The notes: generated by a model not told the origin, from the sequence alone. Counted from the first letter of the stretch, positions 44,273 to 56,693 are shown. The stretch is 64,000 nucleotides of DNA from Acanthosepion pharaonis (GCA_903632075.3 CAHIKZ030005641.1:1509001-1573000); one strand, 5' to 3'. Translations and numbers: made by a program.

Positions 44273-44491
44273 CAGCTAAACATACTAATGAGTGTTCTCT
44301 TCAGAAGAATTGGAATGGTAAACATCTTCCAGAATTTTACGTTTCTGCTAGTTGGAGTAGATGTCTGAATTTCTTCCTCTGGACTAATCGAAAGTTTTCT
44401 TTTGTTCCATTTTGCCATTTTCTTGAAAATATTTATGGCTTTTCGGTTTTTACGAACGCTTAACAGCCAACGAGGTGATTCTGGTAAGATC
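44273..44491 (-). CDS. SLC22 organic cation transporter-like, internal exon (LPESPRWL loop)
   Basis: The acceptor ATTTCCAAG and donor AGCTG|GTAAGT delimit 219 bp: one base, 72 codons, two bases. It opens with ILPESPRWLLSVRKNRKAIN, carrying the near-invariant PESPRWL motif that follows helix 6 in SLC22 and sugar-porter transporters. A basic cytoplasmic loop follows (FKKMAKWNKRKL, EEEIQTSTPTSRNVKFWKMF), then TIPILLKRTLISMFSW entering helix 7. In vertebrate genes as I recall them this region is split into two exons, so a fused exon is possible here. The intron upstream is 8.0 kb, the largest. Confidence 0.95.
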
Positions 44492-44753
44492 CTTGGAAAT
44501 AAAATAAAACCCAGCTTTATTGGTCCTATTTCCGTGTATTTTTTGTTTTAATCATATTTGGGACTTTTTGGATAATTTTTTACCTGCATTTCTTACATTT
44601 TAATTATATTTGATTTTATTTTCTAATATTAATCGTATTAGGAGGAATATTTTCTTGAATTTTATTATTTTTATTAGTATTTCTTTCATCTTATTTTTTT
44701 ACTCGATTTTTTTGTTACGTTACTAGTATCTGGGAGAACATTTTCATTTCTTA

Positions 44754-45311
44754 GGTTGGCCAGAAAATCCTAACTTAGGAATTGGAAAGAAAACAACAAA
44801 TCTTCATCTCTGTCTGGTGAAAATTCCAAGAAGTACAGCATTTCAAGCTTGTTCCACACGGTCGCACCACCAACACTAAATTCTATTGCCAGCAGCCCGA
44901 CGGCGTTTACGACAAACTAAAGAAGGAATATCCTGCATTGTTCAATCGAGGTCGGGCTTTGTTTTAGTAAGACAATGCGAGACCACACACTGTCAGATTG
45001 ACTAAGGAGAAGTTTAAACAGATGGATGGTGTAGTGATTATTCTACATCCACCATTCAGTCCCGATCCTGCTCCGAGTAACTATGGCCTATTCTGCTCAA
45101 TGGCACATTTCCTCCGGTACCAGCGACCCAACACCTTTCATTCAAAGCCAGCCGACTGGGTACCTGGAACAGTTTCAGATGCTGGCTGATTGCTGACAGA
45201 AAATCGTCGAGAATGATGGACTTCATTTTGAAGAATAAATGTTGGTATTTCTCCATAAAATTTTGTTTTTTCTCTCCACTTCCTAAATGAGTCAGGACTT
45301 TCTGGCCAACC
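44754..45311 (+). mobile_element. Internally deleted mariner with TIRs and TA target duplication
   Basis: The left end GGTTGGCCAGAAAATCCTAA and the reverse complement of the right end GGTTGGCCAGAAAGTCCTGA form about 22-bp inverted repeats, flanked by TA (44,752-44,753 and 45,312-45,313). The interior encodes a decayed mariner C-terminal half: KFYCQQPDGVYDKLKKEYPA, LFNRGRALF, a stop, then DNARPHTVRLTKEKFKQM (catalytic D with ARPHTA motif) and ILHPPFSPDPAPSNYGLF (the catalytic SPDLAPSDY region; the third acidic residue of D,D34D appears as N in SNY). The N-terminal DNA-binding half is deleted. Confidence 0.9.
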
Positions 45312-45689
45312 TAATATTTCTTTTTATTAAATGAAACATTGTCAGCCGTTTGTTAGTCTTTAACTAACGTTTTTTCATCTAATGACTGTAAATGGATAGT
45401 CTGAGTAGTTGCAATAAACAAATGAAATTTAGATAAAACAAATTCCAATCAAAAATTAAATGTTTTTATAACGAAACAAAATACCAGGAAAGGTACATGC
45501 AAAAATGTAATGCAAACAATAATTTTATGTAACCAATTCAAATTATTACATATTTAAAATAATTCAATGATATGCTACATATATAGGATTATTTGAGATC
45601 AAATGATGAAAGATAACGTCGTGAAGTCTATTTGAATTAACTCCTCGCCACGTAGGGTGGGAAATGTGCTAGAGATGTCACCTGACCGT

Positions 45690-48340
45690 CATCCAGCGAC
45701 ACTAAATTAATGTGACCAGTTAGAAAATATAAAGCAGGAAAAGAACAAGTTAAATGTTAATATTTTAGGCGTATGCAAACATTGGGATATTTTGTCAGTG
45801 AAAAACAGGATTATATCTGCACTGAAAAATGAGAGAGAAGTAAGATTGATATTAAACCAAGACATGAAGAAACGTGTTTTATGATACCGTCAACTATTCT
45901 TGTCGTTAAGCTGAAAGGAAAGCATATCAACATATCCACCATAATTGTATATGCACCGACAGCACAAAGTACAGAAAAATAAATTGCAAAGTTTTACTGT
46001 ACATTAGACAACGCCATGGCTCAATGCAAATCGCAAGAAATTGCAGTTGTCACGTAAGACCTGAATGTCAAAGTAGGCAAGGAGTAAGATTATGAAAAAG
46101 TTGGCAAATTCGGTCTAGGAACTATTGATGGCTCTGTGGAAAATGGATTCAATGGTGCACGGCGAATGATCAAGTATTCGACAACACCTGGTTTAAGGAA
46201 TACCCAATACGTATATGGACATGGAGAAGCTCAGGGGATGAAACAAATAACCAAATGAGATTCAGTAATGCAGTTTTACCCTGCAAAACATACCCAAATG
46301 CTGACTGCCGGAGCACTTAACATGTAAAGTTAGAGTGAAACTATGGTAATTGAAGAGGGCAAAGAAGCACCCAAATTTCTATACGACAGAAACTCGAACA
46401 AGCCAAATGTGAAGGAGAAATATATTGACAGTTGAAAGCAGATACAATGGGAAAATGAGATGAAAACTCGTAGTGAGACACATTGAAATAAGCTTTAATA
46501 ACATCAGCAATCGAGATCATCCCAAAAGAAAAAAGACAAAGAAAAGAGGAATGGATAACAGATGAAATTTTCGACTTATTGAAAAGGAAACAAAAGACAA
46601 TCCCAAGGTAAGGAAGAGAATATAGGACTCTGTACAAAGAAATTAGGAACAAATGCCGGCAGGCTAAAGAGGAAAGCCTCGACGAAAAATGTGAAGGAAT
46701 AATGAGTATCACGTATAGAACCGATATCGATAAAAAAATAAAAGAACAGAACAAAATGTATGATCAACAGGATGCTTAAAATCCACGAACAAGACACTAA
46801 TATTAGAGAATGAAAAATACTTCAGAAATGGAACGAATAGATCGGAGAATTCTTTCAAGACGGAAGACTACAACCAGCAGTACGCAGAAATATCGAAGGA
46901 CCAAAAATATTAAAATGTGCAGTGAAATTATCACTGGCCAAATTGCGTAGAAAAAAGCAGCAGGACCAGACGGAATTGTAATAGAAATGCTAACAGCCTT
47001 AGATGATTTCGGGGCTTTGACAATTTCACAGATATAACAAATGAAGTAGATCAGTTTTCATAGCACTGCCTAAGAAGCAATGTGCAAACAAATGTGAACT
47101 CTAGTGGACAATCAGCCTAATGAGTCCTATAACAAAACTCATCATCCGAATTCTGATGAATAGAGCATGCAGTAGAATTAGACCGGAAATAGGACAAGAA
47201 TAGTGCGGGTTCGTTAAAGACACTGGAACAAGGAATGAGATATTTATACGCAGAATGATACCAGAAAAGCAATACAAATGCAAAAGGAGGTGAAACTGTA
47301 TTTTATATATTACACACAAGTATTTGACGAAATGCGTGACAAAAAACTGCTGGAATTGCTAGGTACCCTAGACATATTAGGGGGAGGATATTATAATAAT
47401 CAAAAATTTATACAAGCAGCAAATCGCTTGCATACGGATAAAAACATATTTCAGAAAAATATAATGATGTCTTCTCGCCGGATTTATTCAACCTGTATTG
47501 TGAGGCAATTCTGAGAGAATTACAAGTCCTTCCAGGATTCATTATTGGTGGCCACAATCTCACCAACACAAGATATGCAAATGACACAGTGTAGATTGCA
47601 GATACGGAAAGTAAACTACAAGAACTCTTATAGAGTTAGTGAAGGTAAGCGAAAAGAAATGTCTAAACCTTTATTGCAAAAAAAACAGGTTGTCAAAAAA
47701 AAAGAACAGCCCATATGCAAATTACGAATTGGAGATACAAAAATCAAACAAGTACAACATTTTAGATATCTGGGAAGAGTTGTAACAGAGGACGGAAAGT
47801 GTGACACGGATATCCAAAAGCGTATTAAGATAGCGAAAGATGCCTTCCAAAAGCTAAACAAAGTACTAAGAAACAGGAAGTTTTCGTTAGAAACAAAGAA
47901 AAGAGTACTGAACTGTGAGGTAATATCAGTGTTCCTGTATGGCAGTGAATGCTGAACAATCTCCTTGCAGATGAAGAAGAGACTGGCGGTAACAGTTCTG
48001 CAGAAGGATTCTGAACACGTGAGCAATGGTGCCGCTTTAAAGAAAATAGAAACAAAAATGGTATTTATGCTTAACATAGAAATAAACAGTTGAAATTCCC
48101 ATGTCACATAATAAGGAAAGAGGGCTTGAAAAATGTGATACTCACAGGACAGTTTGAAGGCAAGAGGGACTGGGGAATTCAATACGTGATCTACCTAATG
48201 AGCTTGAGTAAATGGATGGCGGTAACAAACTTTAGGAGAAGCAGCACATAGATAACATTTATTAAGAGCTAAAATAGACAGGAAATTGGGGAAAACCATG
48301 TTCGCCAATGTCCTGAAGAGACATAGCACATGGAAGAAGA
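45690..48340 (+). pseudogene. Near full-length but dead LINE (endonuclease plus reverse transcriptase, craniofacial development protein 2-like type)
   Basis: In broken plus frames: NILGVCKHW near 45,750, IIVYAPTAQSTEK (45,940), DLNVKVGKE near 46,060 and VGKFGLGTIDGSVENG (46,100) are the AP-like endonuclease. LIIRILMNRACSRIRPEIGQ then CGFVKDTGTRNEIFIRRMI (47,130-47,260) is the RT front. Near 47,480-47,590 are the DLFNLYCE and RYAND-T segments (palm, with N in place of the first catalytic D). IGDTKIKQVQHFRYLGRVVT then EDGKCDTDIQKRIKIAKDAF and EVISVFLYGSEC follow (47,730-47,955). The longest open part, 47,545-47,955, lacks catalytic residues. At least a dozen stops or shifts. The minus-strand frames of 137 and 184 residues are antisense. 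Confidence 0.88.
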
Positions 48341-48639
48341 AAGTTTGCATTAATTACTGACCACTGACAAACCCTTTCTTCTCGATTATCAATGCACTTT
48401 ATACAGACTGATTACTGCAATTAGCTAAAAAATGTTGAAAAGAAACAAGCAAAATAAAAATGTAAGTTTAAAAAATATCTTAAGGTCAAAATTATTCATT
48501 TTTCATCATGAAATTTCATCAAAATTCTGTACAAAATTTTGATTAACTTAGGCTTTTTTCTATACAATGATGTTTTTTTACAATGAGGTAGAGTTTTACT
48601 AGGTAAGAGGCACAGTTTATGTGGATTTGTGAAGAAGAT

Positions 48640-49000
48640 AACAGTTGAACAGGTTAAGATTGTAGTGATCAGGGAAGCACCCTCTTGGGTATCGGTTCCA
48701 GAAAACAGTGATTCGTGTGAATATGCTGCTCGAGTGGAATTTACATCGCAACAATGGAATACGAAAGGGGACGGTGGTTGTTCAGTACAATGGGTGTGGC
48801 ATGGCGGATCTTAGCCGTGAAAGATGATGGAACTAAACAATGTAGTTCATCTGAAAAATTTCCATAGCAATAGCAATAGAGCAGTGAGAGTCTTCCGACG
48901 TTTCGCCTGTGAGGAAAGGGTTGTAGGATGGAAAATAATTTGTCGGCCACAAGGATATGGGCGGGGGGGGCGGGATTTTGGACTCTGTCAAGACTGGAAA
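48640..49000 (+). repeat. Dispersed repeat, related to 50,815-51,045
   Basis: GTTAAGATTGTAGTGATCAG at 48,651, followed by GGTATCGGTTCCAGAAAACA and ACAATGGAATAC, matches GCTAAGATTGTAGTTGGAGT, CGGTTCCACGGAGCAG and CGATGGAATAC at 50,829-50,910; both then have CTTAGCCGTGAA / TTTGCCGTGAAG. A related start (GAAGATTGTAGTTATCAGGG) occurs at 34,268. Possibly a LINE 3' region; family unknown. A GGGCGGGGGGGGCGGG run lies at about 48,959. Confidence 0.5.
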
Positions 49001-49311
49001 GCGAAGACTAAACGATGTATATCTTTCACGTTCTTTTAAATAATGCTTTACATTTGAAATAACAGTAAATTGAATAAATCTATATGTAGCTTATCTATAA
49101 CTATTTATATACTATTTACTTTTGATTTTTGCTAATTTATTTCTTGGATTTTAGTAGGAAAACGGAATTAACATTCGATGATAACAAATCCGATTCTCTA
49201 AATCTGAACTATGTTTTTTTAATTAAATACACTTTAGCCCATTCGGCCATAAAAAAAAGTCTATTTTCATTTTACATTTTTTTTCTTTTTAATACTTAGC
49301 AATATTCAGTG

Positions 49312-49730
49312 GCTGAATTTCTGTGATGAGGAGTCATCATTATTTACATGCTATTGTCCTCATCTTTGTTGTTATTATCACCTGAACGCTTCTGTCTGAA
49401 TTTCTGGGATGAGGAGTTATCATTATTTACATGCGGACTATTGAGCTTGTATTTGTTGTAATTATCAAAACCTTTCAGCCGTTGTGCCCTCCAGCCTTCA
49501 TCAGGTATATGTTGATCCAGGTATTCTACGGGGATTTATGAACCTTGTATCTAACCTATAGGATTAGATAGTTCTCGTTTCACCGCCCATGATTATGAAT
49601 ATCTTGTCTAGTTCTTATTCAGTACTGATCAGTTATTGCTTACCGCATTTCCACTAAGTACAAGTACACACTGCCCGACCCAAGGATTGAATTACAATAT
49701 TGAATTGAATTACTATATCACCAAACACAC
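49312..49730 (-). repeat. Dispersed element related to the 128-bp satellite, with ~1.7 tandem units
   Basis: CTGAATTTCTG(T/G)GATGAGGAGT occurs at 49,315 and 49,400, giving an old tandem of about 86 bp spacing. On the minus strand 49,505-49,465 reads CCTGATGAAGGCTGGAGGGC, then ACAACGGCTGAAAGGTTTTG. This parallels the satellite's CCTGAAGAAGGCCGGGACGT and ACAACGGTCGAAACGTCGTG and is followed by the same ATGTAAATAATGATAA and CTCATCCCAGAAATTCAGAC blocks. Sequence to 49,690 matches 11,300-11,450. Confidence 0.6.
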
Positions 49731-49855
49731 GAGCCAATGTTTTATTCAATTCGGCTATTGACCCGTGATCATCTCAAATTGATTTCAAGCATTTTCATAA
49801 TGAATCTTTTGAATAGACTAAAGCTATCGAAAGGACAAATTATCATGCCATATAG

Positions 49856-50470
49856 CAGCCATAGGCAACCTTTTTCGAGCAGTGGGTTACATGATCTATT
49901 GCTCACTACAAGGCGGGCTGCACTACTAAAAAGATGCATTTTTCGTAGTAAGAACCTCAGCTATTTTCACTACAGAAAACCATATGCGTAACCATATACC
50001 TTAGAAATGGTGAGTTTTATTTTGAGAAAATATTTTTTTTAATTAAAACATTTAAGTCTTGGTATAATATTATCACTGATGACAATGTGATTATCTGATG
50101 TCGCTGTGAGGAAATTATTTCTAATTTATTCATTTGAAAAAATCCTATGAACCACAAAGAAGATTGTTTCAAAAGCAAAAGATTTTTACGCGTGTGATCT
50201 CCTTTAGTGAAAATTGCCAATTGTTAAAATTAGCAAAGTTAGTTCCCCGAAAGTTAAAAAAATTCTAGAAACATTGTATCTAATCATTGTTTATGTCTGT
50301 GGTTATGTATGAGAGATTATGTGAGTGAACAAGTGAGAACAACTCAAAATAAAATTTTAAGAAATGTTTGTTTTTTTTTGTTTTTTTTTTTGCTTATGAA
50401 ATGAAGCGTGCCATTCAAAAAGACCAAACGGGCCGAATGTGATCCGCGGGTCACAGTTTGCCCATGACTG
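49856..50470. mobile_element. hAT MITE, 615 bp, with 8-bp target duplication
   Basis: The left end CAGCCATAGGCAACCTTTTT and the reverse complement of the right end CAGTCATGGGCAAACTGTGA are hAT-type termini with GC-rich subterminal sequence (GGCGGGCTGC / GACCCGCGGATCAC). CCATATAG is duplicated exactly at 49,848-49,855 and 50,471-50,478. No transposase is present; short frames inside are not genes. It lies in the large SLC22 intron. Confidence 0.85.
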
Positions 50471-50580
50471 CCATATAGTCACGTCCCTATTCCGAATTTT
50501 ATTGATTTTGTTTTTATGATTTATTAATAATCTTAAATTATTTGAAAATTCCGAAACAGCGTCGTTATTATTTTTGTAAT

Positions 50581-50659
50581 ATAGACAGATGGGGCATAAA
50601 TAACCAGATGGGTCATAAATAGACAGATGGGTCATAAATAGACAGATGGGTCATAAATA
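50581..50659. repeat. 19-20 bp tandem repeat, four units
   Basis: GACAGATGGGTCATAAATA and close variants are repeated four times. Confidence 0.9.
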
Positions 50660-50814
50660 TCCACACCACGTTGTCTTTTTTATTTCCTGTTATTTCAAAT
50701 TATTTGAACGCTCAAATTAGTTTTTTTTATTTATAATAATATTTTCACCATTTACATGTAGGGGGTTACGTTAGCAGACAATTTGTACGGATAGGAGTGG
50801 AAAATAACGGTTAA

Positions 50815-51045
50815 GTCTGGCCTTGAATAGGCTAAGATTGTAGTTGGAGTCGGTTCCACGGAGCAGTGCTTTGCAGGAAGCTGTTAGAATGGAACTTCTC
50901 ATCGATGGAATACAGGGAGAATGTGAGTGGTTTGCTACAATGTAAGTGACATCGCCTGTCTTTGCCGTGAAGTTTTAAATTGGTTGAACCAAGGAATATA
51001 GTCCATCCGAGTATTATCGTTTTAGTTTTGTGGCCCGTCTTCAGC
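50815..51045 (+). repeat. Dispersed repeat, related to 48,640-49,000
   Basis: See the 48.6-kb copy. Here GGCTAAGATTGTAGTTGGAG opens the segment and TTGAACCAAGGAATATAGTC follows the TTTGCCGTGAAG block. Confidence 0.5.
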
Positions 51046-51689
51046 AAATGAATGCATAAATTTATTACGTTAATATTAATAGGAGTAAAAATTTACTTGA
51101 ATTTTTATTGGATGAAACCATTATTAATCTTTATCTAGGAATTGTTCTTCTGACTTAAACGCTGAAATGACATTATCGTTTTAAATTTATGTCTAGTCTT
51201 TGGCAAGAAACTTTCTATAACCAGAGATCACACAATCTTATATTCAGTTTTAGACAGAAAGAAATGGAAGTTGGTTGGCTGATTTCGTTTAGCGGCATAT
51301 CAACCTCTACTGATTTTTTAATGCCGAAATGTAAATATTTTGAGCACAATTTTATGGCTCCAACTAAATATATTTTGAACGTAATTCTATGCATTCAACT
51401 ACACATGAAATATATTGTTGGTCATTTTGCTATAAGGTCTATTGTTAAGAGCTGCATCCCCCTCAGATGCTACAATAGCAGTTAAGAGTTGGTTCCGCGC
51501 TCCTCAGAACCTCCAATATCCCGATCAGAGGCATTACTGCCGGATGTAGTTTATCGTCATACCCAGGTCTAAGGAGTAAAAGAGGTACCGGGCTAATAGA
51601 TAAATAGGAAGGTCTGGGCTTACTCCCAGGCATGATACTTCTATTGAATCTGTTGTTAAAGAATACAGGTACGCATGAATGCGAACACC

Positions 51690-51850
51690 ATCGAAAAATC
51701 ATATTAAGATTTTGACGAATATGAATCGTAGCAGAATTAAACCGGAAATAGGAAAATAAGAGTACGGTTTTAAGAAATTGAGACAAGATATTTTACGGTG
51801 AAATTGCATGGATCTTAAAATTTTTAACGAATACACTTCTCCTTATAAAA
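51690..51850 (+). pseudogene. LINE RT fragment
   Basis: TNMNRSRIKPEIGK, a stop, then EYGFKKL is the same RT segment as MNRACSRIRPEIGQE-CGFVK at 47,155 in the 45.7-48.3 kb LINE. It is a short truncated piece with a stop in the same place. Confidence 0.6.
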
Positions 51851-52466
51851 GTCTATGGCGAAACAAGACAAAACTATGCAGTCATATTTCCGATGTTTTC
51901 ATCTAGATTCATTTTGATGTTAGGCAATAATCTTAAAGGAATTAAATGCTGATCTGAGTAGCATCCTTTAAGTTTCTTCGTGGCTGTATCCAGCAGACTC
52001 TGGGCAATTCGTGCAACAACAATAAAACTATGTGTATCGGTATTTTCCTTCACATTAGATCAAATCAGTGACGTTGACAAGGCCATACCTACTGTTCCCT
52101 ATGTCTATCTACCCAGGCGTTTCGCACATGAGAAATGAACAGCAGAAGCCACAATGGACAATGGGTCTTAAATATCATCCGAAAACCTGAAATCTTCAAA
52201 GACTGATGGATGCCTCGGAATAATCTTAAACTATTTGAATTCTTTGTACAATAAGATGAAAAACTAGCAAGTATATTATAAAGAAAGGGCTTCATCTAAG
52301 AAATCAATTATTGTATATTTATGCTTCCATATTGGAAGCCTGCCTTAATGGGATTGTTCTTCGGTTAGCACGTCGCAATTACTGTTCAGTTTTTATTCTT
52401 TTCCAGAATTCATTTCTTATGTTCCGACAAAAATAAGATATGTATACTGTCAAATCTTGCATTTAC

Positions 52467-52638
52467 CACAGATAAATGAAGGCCAAGGGCAGAGACGGAA
52501 GAGAAATAATCAGTACAAGCAGGTTCCATGTTCTGATGAAATAAGCCATCAATATTAGCAACATACAACCGATGGTATAATATATGTGAAGTACAACGGA
52601 AGCGAATTTCCTCTGAATTGTGGAAGAAATCTCAGCAC
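52467..52638 (-). CDS. SLC22 organic cation transporter-like, internal exon (TM5-TM6)
   Basis: The acceptor TTTGTTTTTCAG and donor CTGTG|GTAAAT give a 172-bp exon in phase: GT completes the Gly codon from the exon at 55 kb, 56 codons follow, and TG starts the Trp finished at 44 kb. It encodes AEISSTIQRKFASVVLHIYY, then TIGCMLLILMAYFIRTWNLL, then VLIISLPSLPLAFIYLW. Helix 5 and helix 6 are clear. The F-W-L-x-PESPRWL context expected after helix 6 is restored exactly when joined to the next exon (YLW-ILPESPRWL). The length of 172 bp equals what I recall for exon 4 of vertebrate SLC22 genes. Confidence 0.95.
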
Positions 52639-52806
52639 CTGAAAAACAAAAAATTAATCACAAACGTAATCAGTTCAGGCATGAGATAAATAAATCAGAC
52701 AAAAGAACTTTTACAGATATTGTTTTACTCTCTAAAAGAAATTTCCTTATCTAAATCTAAAAGAAATTATCGAAAATTTCGTCCATAAGTTATTGAAACT
52801 TATTAA

Positions 52807-52808
<2 letters not shown>

Positions 52809-52865
<57 letters not shown>

Positions 52866-53278
52866 AATGTATTAGAGCCTTTTATTTTACTATTAAATGA
52901 TTTTTATTATTGTAATCTGATATCCAGTCCACCTCTTAGATATTTCCACCGGGTGACCCTATCTTCGGCTTAGAGACAAAACACGTTCCTCATCACATGA
53001 TCTGTTCCAAGCAGGTCTGCCATCTACGCACACTCAATGATGTCAGGTATCCTAGAAGCCCTCCTGCGAAGAAATAGTCCCAAATGCGTCAACTACAAAA
53101 GGGAACATTTTAGCTGCTCTTTGGTATATTTCTCTGATTTTCTATGCTAAGTCTTGAAACAACTGTATCCCAAGGTAACGCAACGTCTATCAGAATCCAT
53201 TTATGAAGACTCTTGTGCACAATTGTCAGGGGGATTGCTCTGCAAGCGCGTATAAGTTAATTAGATCGTGTCCTATGA

Positions 53279-53324
<46 letters not shown>

Positions 53325-53795
53325 TATTATTATTATTATTATTATTATTATTTAGAACCTCGGGTAAAACGCTTAAAATCAAAAGGGAACAACAACAACA
53401 GCAGGATAAATAGCAGTAAGTATATATATTGAATGTCTTTTTTTTTTCTCTACTTCCACTTGACGCTTTCAATTGACACTGGATCATTTTTATGATAAAA
53501 AAGAGAAATTTAAAATTATGTATCAACATTTCAGTTGATAAAAGATGGCAGTTTGTGGAGGTATACATTCTTGATCCCAATTCTGATTTTCCCTAAGAAC
53601 AGGTTCAAGGTTCTAGATGTGTTCCAAGTCGACCCATTACTATAGCAATTATTCAGCAGTCATGTTCTTTACCTTCTTCCACTCCCGATCCCAATCTTGT
53701 GATTTTAAAAAAAAATTCAGTTTCTTATTAAAAATATTATTACACTATTGTTATTATTATTATTATTATTATTATCATTATTATTATTATTATTT
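52809..53795. repeat. (ATT)n/(AAT)n tracts around copies of a dispersed repeat
   Basis: (ATT)n at 52,809-52,864, a palindromic (AAT)n(ATT)n at 53,281-53,352 and (TTA)n at 53,749-53,795. The segments 52,920-53,060 and 53,815-54,050 share CCGGGTGA and then ATGATCTGTTCCAAGCA with similar spacing after their ATT tract, and 53,180-53,200 (ACGCAACGTCTATCAGAATCC) parallels 53,975-53,995 (ACAACGTCTGTCAGGGTCC). These are therefore copies of one element whose end carries the trinucleotide tract. Unidentified family, possibly a LINE 3' region. Confidence 0.6.
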
Positions 53796-54056
53796 GATAT
53801 AAACCCTTACAAGTTTCGGCCGGGTGATAATGATCATGTCCCAGCTCTTACCCGCAGCTTTTTTCAGTCCATGATCTGTTCCAAGCATTGCAACCATCTG
53901 CCCATTGACAAGCTTGATACCTCTCTATATTTGTGCCTGTTTCGTCATCATGATGTTCTTATCCCCACAACACCACAACGTCTGTCAGGGTCCACTCAGG
54001 GCGTTTGTCCATCAAGAAGGTCCCATCTCACATCAGCTTCACTTGCTCGTTCCTGA

Positions 54057-54984
54057 TTACTGATGATGTTCAATATTTGTTATTGTCAGGATTTATTAAG
54101 ATCTATTTTATTATTGAGAAATATTAAAATAAGTTTTATTAAAAATTGTTTAAACCATTTTTATCTTTAAGACTTATAATTTTGGACATGCATTGGCTAG
54201 CGCAAGAATGTTATTTTCTTCGGCTAATAACTTCATCATTGTTATTTTTATTGCATTTCACTTTATATGTTCTACAGCCTTCCACACTTGTTTGTCGAAT
54301 TCATGAATTTATATCCCTTCCAACATCACTGCTGCAATTTTATCGGGAATATTTCTTGCTTGTAACTAAGAATTGCTTGAATATAAATTCTTGTAAAATA
54401 ACCAAAATATATCTCTATTGCACGTGACCCGTATATGAGAACAACTGAAGAACGCATCAGTCAAGATATGGTGATCAGAACAGCAAAGATGAATATGCCA
54501 GTTTAAATAATCTCTCGGAATATCTGACGACCCTACGAAGTATCGGAGGCTGCATCAAATAGAATATATATAAAGATTAGTATATTATTTTGAACAATTG
54601 ATTTCATAATAATGAAGCTTTTATTCCGGTACTTCAAACAACTGCAACATATACTAAGTGAAATATGAAGAAAACAACAAAAAATAGTTATTTAAAAAGA
54701 TATTAGTTAAAATAGTTATTTTAAAAGATATTTCATTGAATAAAGGTCATCTCAGAACTACAACATCTGTTTAAAGGCTTTCATATGTTAGTTAAAATAT
54801 TAGGTAAATGTTGTAATTGTACCTGCCAGTGAAATGCTTTAAGGGTATTTGAAGAGAATAAATCGAAATCTGCTTCAACGAGTTCTTGTATGTTTGTTCA
54901 TCTGTAGGTTAATTGAAAGAGCAATAAAACTGAATTTTAATTTATTTTTTGTATTCATTAAACATAATTTAGTCTGACACTATT
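54057..54984 (-). other. SLC22 intron, no recognised feature
   Basis: Part of the 2.5-kb intron between the exons at 55.1 and 52.6 kb lies here and upstream. No domain was recognised, though 54,440-54,510 could be a short LINE scrap. Confidence 0.4.
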
Positions 54985-55075
54985 CTTGGTATCACGCTTT
55001 CTACTAACATGAAGTGGAGTGATTATATTGATTCATTTGTTGTCTCGGCTGCTAGGAAATTTGGTTCACCGTGTC
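54985..55075 (+). pseudogene. Short LINE RT fragment
   Basis: ILGITLSTNMKWSDYIDSFV then VSAARKFG on the plus strand matches the LGI-LS-x-L-W-x-HI...AxxKLG motif after the RT domain in jockey-like LINEs. It ends 23 bp from the SLC22 exon. Confidence 0.55.
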
Positions 55076-55098
55076 ATTCCAGAAAGTAGATGCCTTAC

Positions 55099-55253
55099 CA
55101 AAAACAGCACATGATATGTAGACACCAGTTCCACCCCAAGAAGCAAGAAGTCGAAAAAAGAAAATTGGTTCAATACTTGTTAGTTGGGAAATGACAAAAA
55201 TGCCGATTCCTTCAGTAATTATTGTTGTAATTATTATTGGTTTTCGGCCAAAT
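55099..55253 (-). CDS. SLC22 organic cation transporter-like, internal exon (TM3-TM4)
   Basis: The acceptor TATTTTCCAG and donor TTTTG|GTAAGG define 155 bp: A completes an Arg codon, 51 codons follow, and G is carried over. It reads FGRKPIIITTIITEGIGIFV, then ISQLTSIEPIFFFRLLASWG, then GTGVYISCAVFG. With the previous exon it rebuilds GWLSDRFGRKP, the major-facilitator signature G-x-L-x-D-R-x-G-R-K between helices 2 and 3. R-L-L-x-x-x-G-x-G-x-Y/G in helix 4 is also typical. The exon length, 155 bp, equals what I recall for exon 3 of vertebrate SLC22 genes. Confidence 0.96.
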
Positions 55254-55489
55254 CTGGAAAATACACAGAGAAAACTATTTTAGAAATCAAACAAAGCTGG
55301 AATACAAAGCATTATCGCATTCTGCAGATACTGCGTTATTTTTTTTAAGACCTGGTCAAACTACGAACTGTACGAAGATACAATGTGTGATTGTCAGCAA
55401 GAGAGAAAATCTTATGTGTGAACCTAATTAAGAAATTAATTCTCAACTATTTAAAATAGCAATACTCAACCCGAAACTATGCGTTAAAT

Positions 55490-56274
55490 CAGGGGTCGGC
55501 AACTCATTCGACCCCGCGGGCCGGATCGTGTTAAAATGACGGGTCGCGGGCCGGACGAAGGCCATTAATGAAAGATTATGGAAAATTACATATGCAGACC
55601 CCTGTCAACCTAAATATTTAAAACCATAATGAAAATAAACATTGAGAAATCAGAAAACAAAAGAAAATCTAAAATTAAAAAAACACCTAACAAAAATTAC
55701 ATTCCTCAAGGAACGTCAAAATACTTCAAAGGAAAAAAAAAATCAACCGAAGTGAAATGGATGAAATTATGACGTAGGTTTGAAACTGTTATTGAAAAAA
55801 TTGTTCCACAAATGAACCACACACACACATCAAAACAAAAACGTAGCACATATACCCATACATATACGAGTACAAATAGTTGCAAACATATACACTTACG
55901 TACGTACACATGCGGTATCAGCCACACATTCATGAGGCATATATGTATAATGCGCGTATGTCTAACTGTCTTTAGATTTCTGCTACCTCGCATGTCAGTC
56001 CCTCCCTGGCCTCTTTCACTTTATCGTTCCTTTCGCTTCTGTTATCTTTTAATGTAGCCAAGGGTCATAACAAATATGTATCCATTATTTGACATTAAAC
56101 GTAGGCAACACAACTTGGTAAAATAAGCCTCATGAAAGATAACTGGCAGATAGTCTAATTCAAAAGCCTCGTCTCTCATGTTAAAATAGAGTCATTGGTA
56201 ATCAGGCTCGCGGGCCGGTCAAAATGCCTTCACGGACCGGATCCGGCCCGCGGGCCGTAGGTTGCCGACCCTAG
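55490..56274. mobile_element. hAT MITE, 785 bp, with 8-bp target duplication
   Basis: The left terminus CAGGGGTCGGCAAC and the reverse complement of the right terminus CTAGGGTCGGCAAC are followed on both sides by GCGGGCCGGAT-type GC-rich subterminal repeats. CGTTAAAT is duplicated at 55,482-55,489 and 56,275-56,282. No transposase is present. The interior includes a CACACACAC-rich section at 55,817. It lies in the SLC22 intron upstream of the 55-kb exon. Confidence 0.9.
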
Positions 56275-56693
56275 CGTTAAATAGTAGAAATTGTATATGG
56301 AAAATCATTAATATCTCAAAAATTGTTAAAATAAATATTCTTTTAACCCAAAGGCTTACAATGTAAAAGACTTGAAATTTCTGGGATAAAAATAGTCTTT
56401 TATGGAAGAAAATATTTTACTGTTATGAAAATTATTTGAAAAATAATAACCAAATTGAGCCCAATTTCTTCTTCGTCAATTGGCTTGGCACATTAGTGAA
56501 AAGATATTTTATGGTATTACCAGCAATGGGATAATAATGAACATTCAGAAGTGGATTCATGACTTTCCAAAGGATACCACTGAGGTGAATGATGTCATTC
56601 AAACTGATCTCCAATACCATCATTTATATTTCCATGTATTTAACCCTAAAAATTATGCCATGATCTACTAGATCGTTTAAGTAGTCTTTTATA

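Noticed and set aside
46341..46754. 137-residue minus-strand frame
   Set aside because: Antisense to the same LINE; no domain or signal recognisable.
47628..48182. 184-residue open frame on the minus strand
   Set aside because: It is antisense to the LINE reverse-transcriptase C-terminal region on the plus strand and has Ser/Phe-rich composition typical of such shadows.
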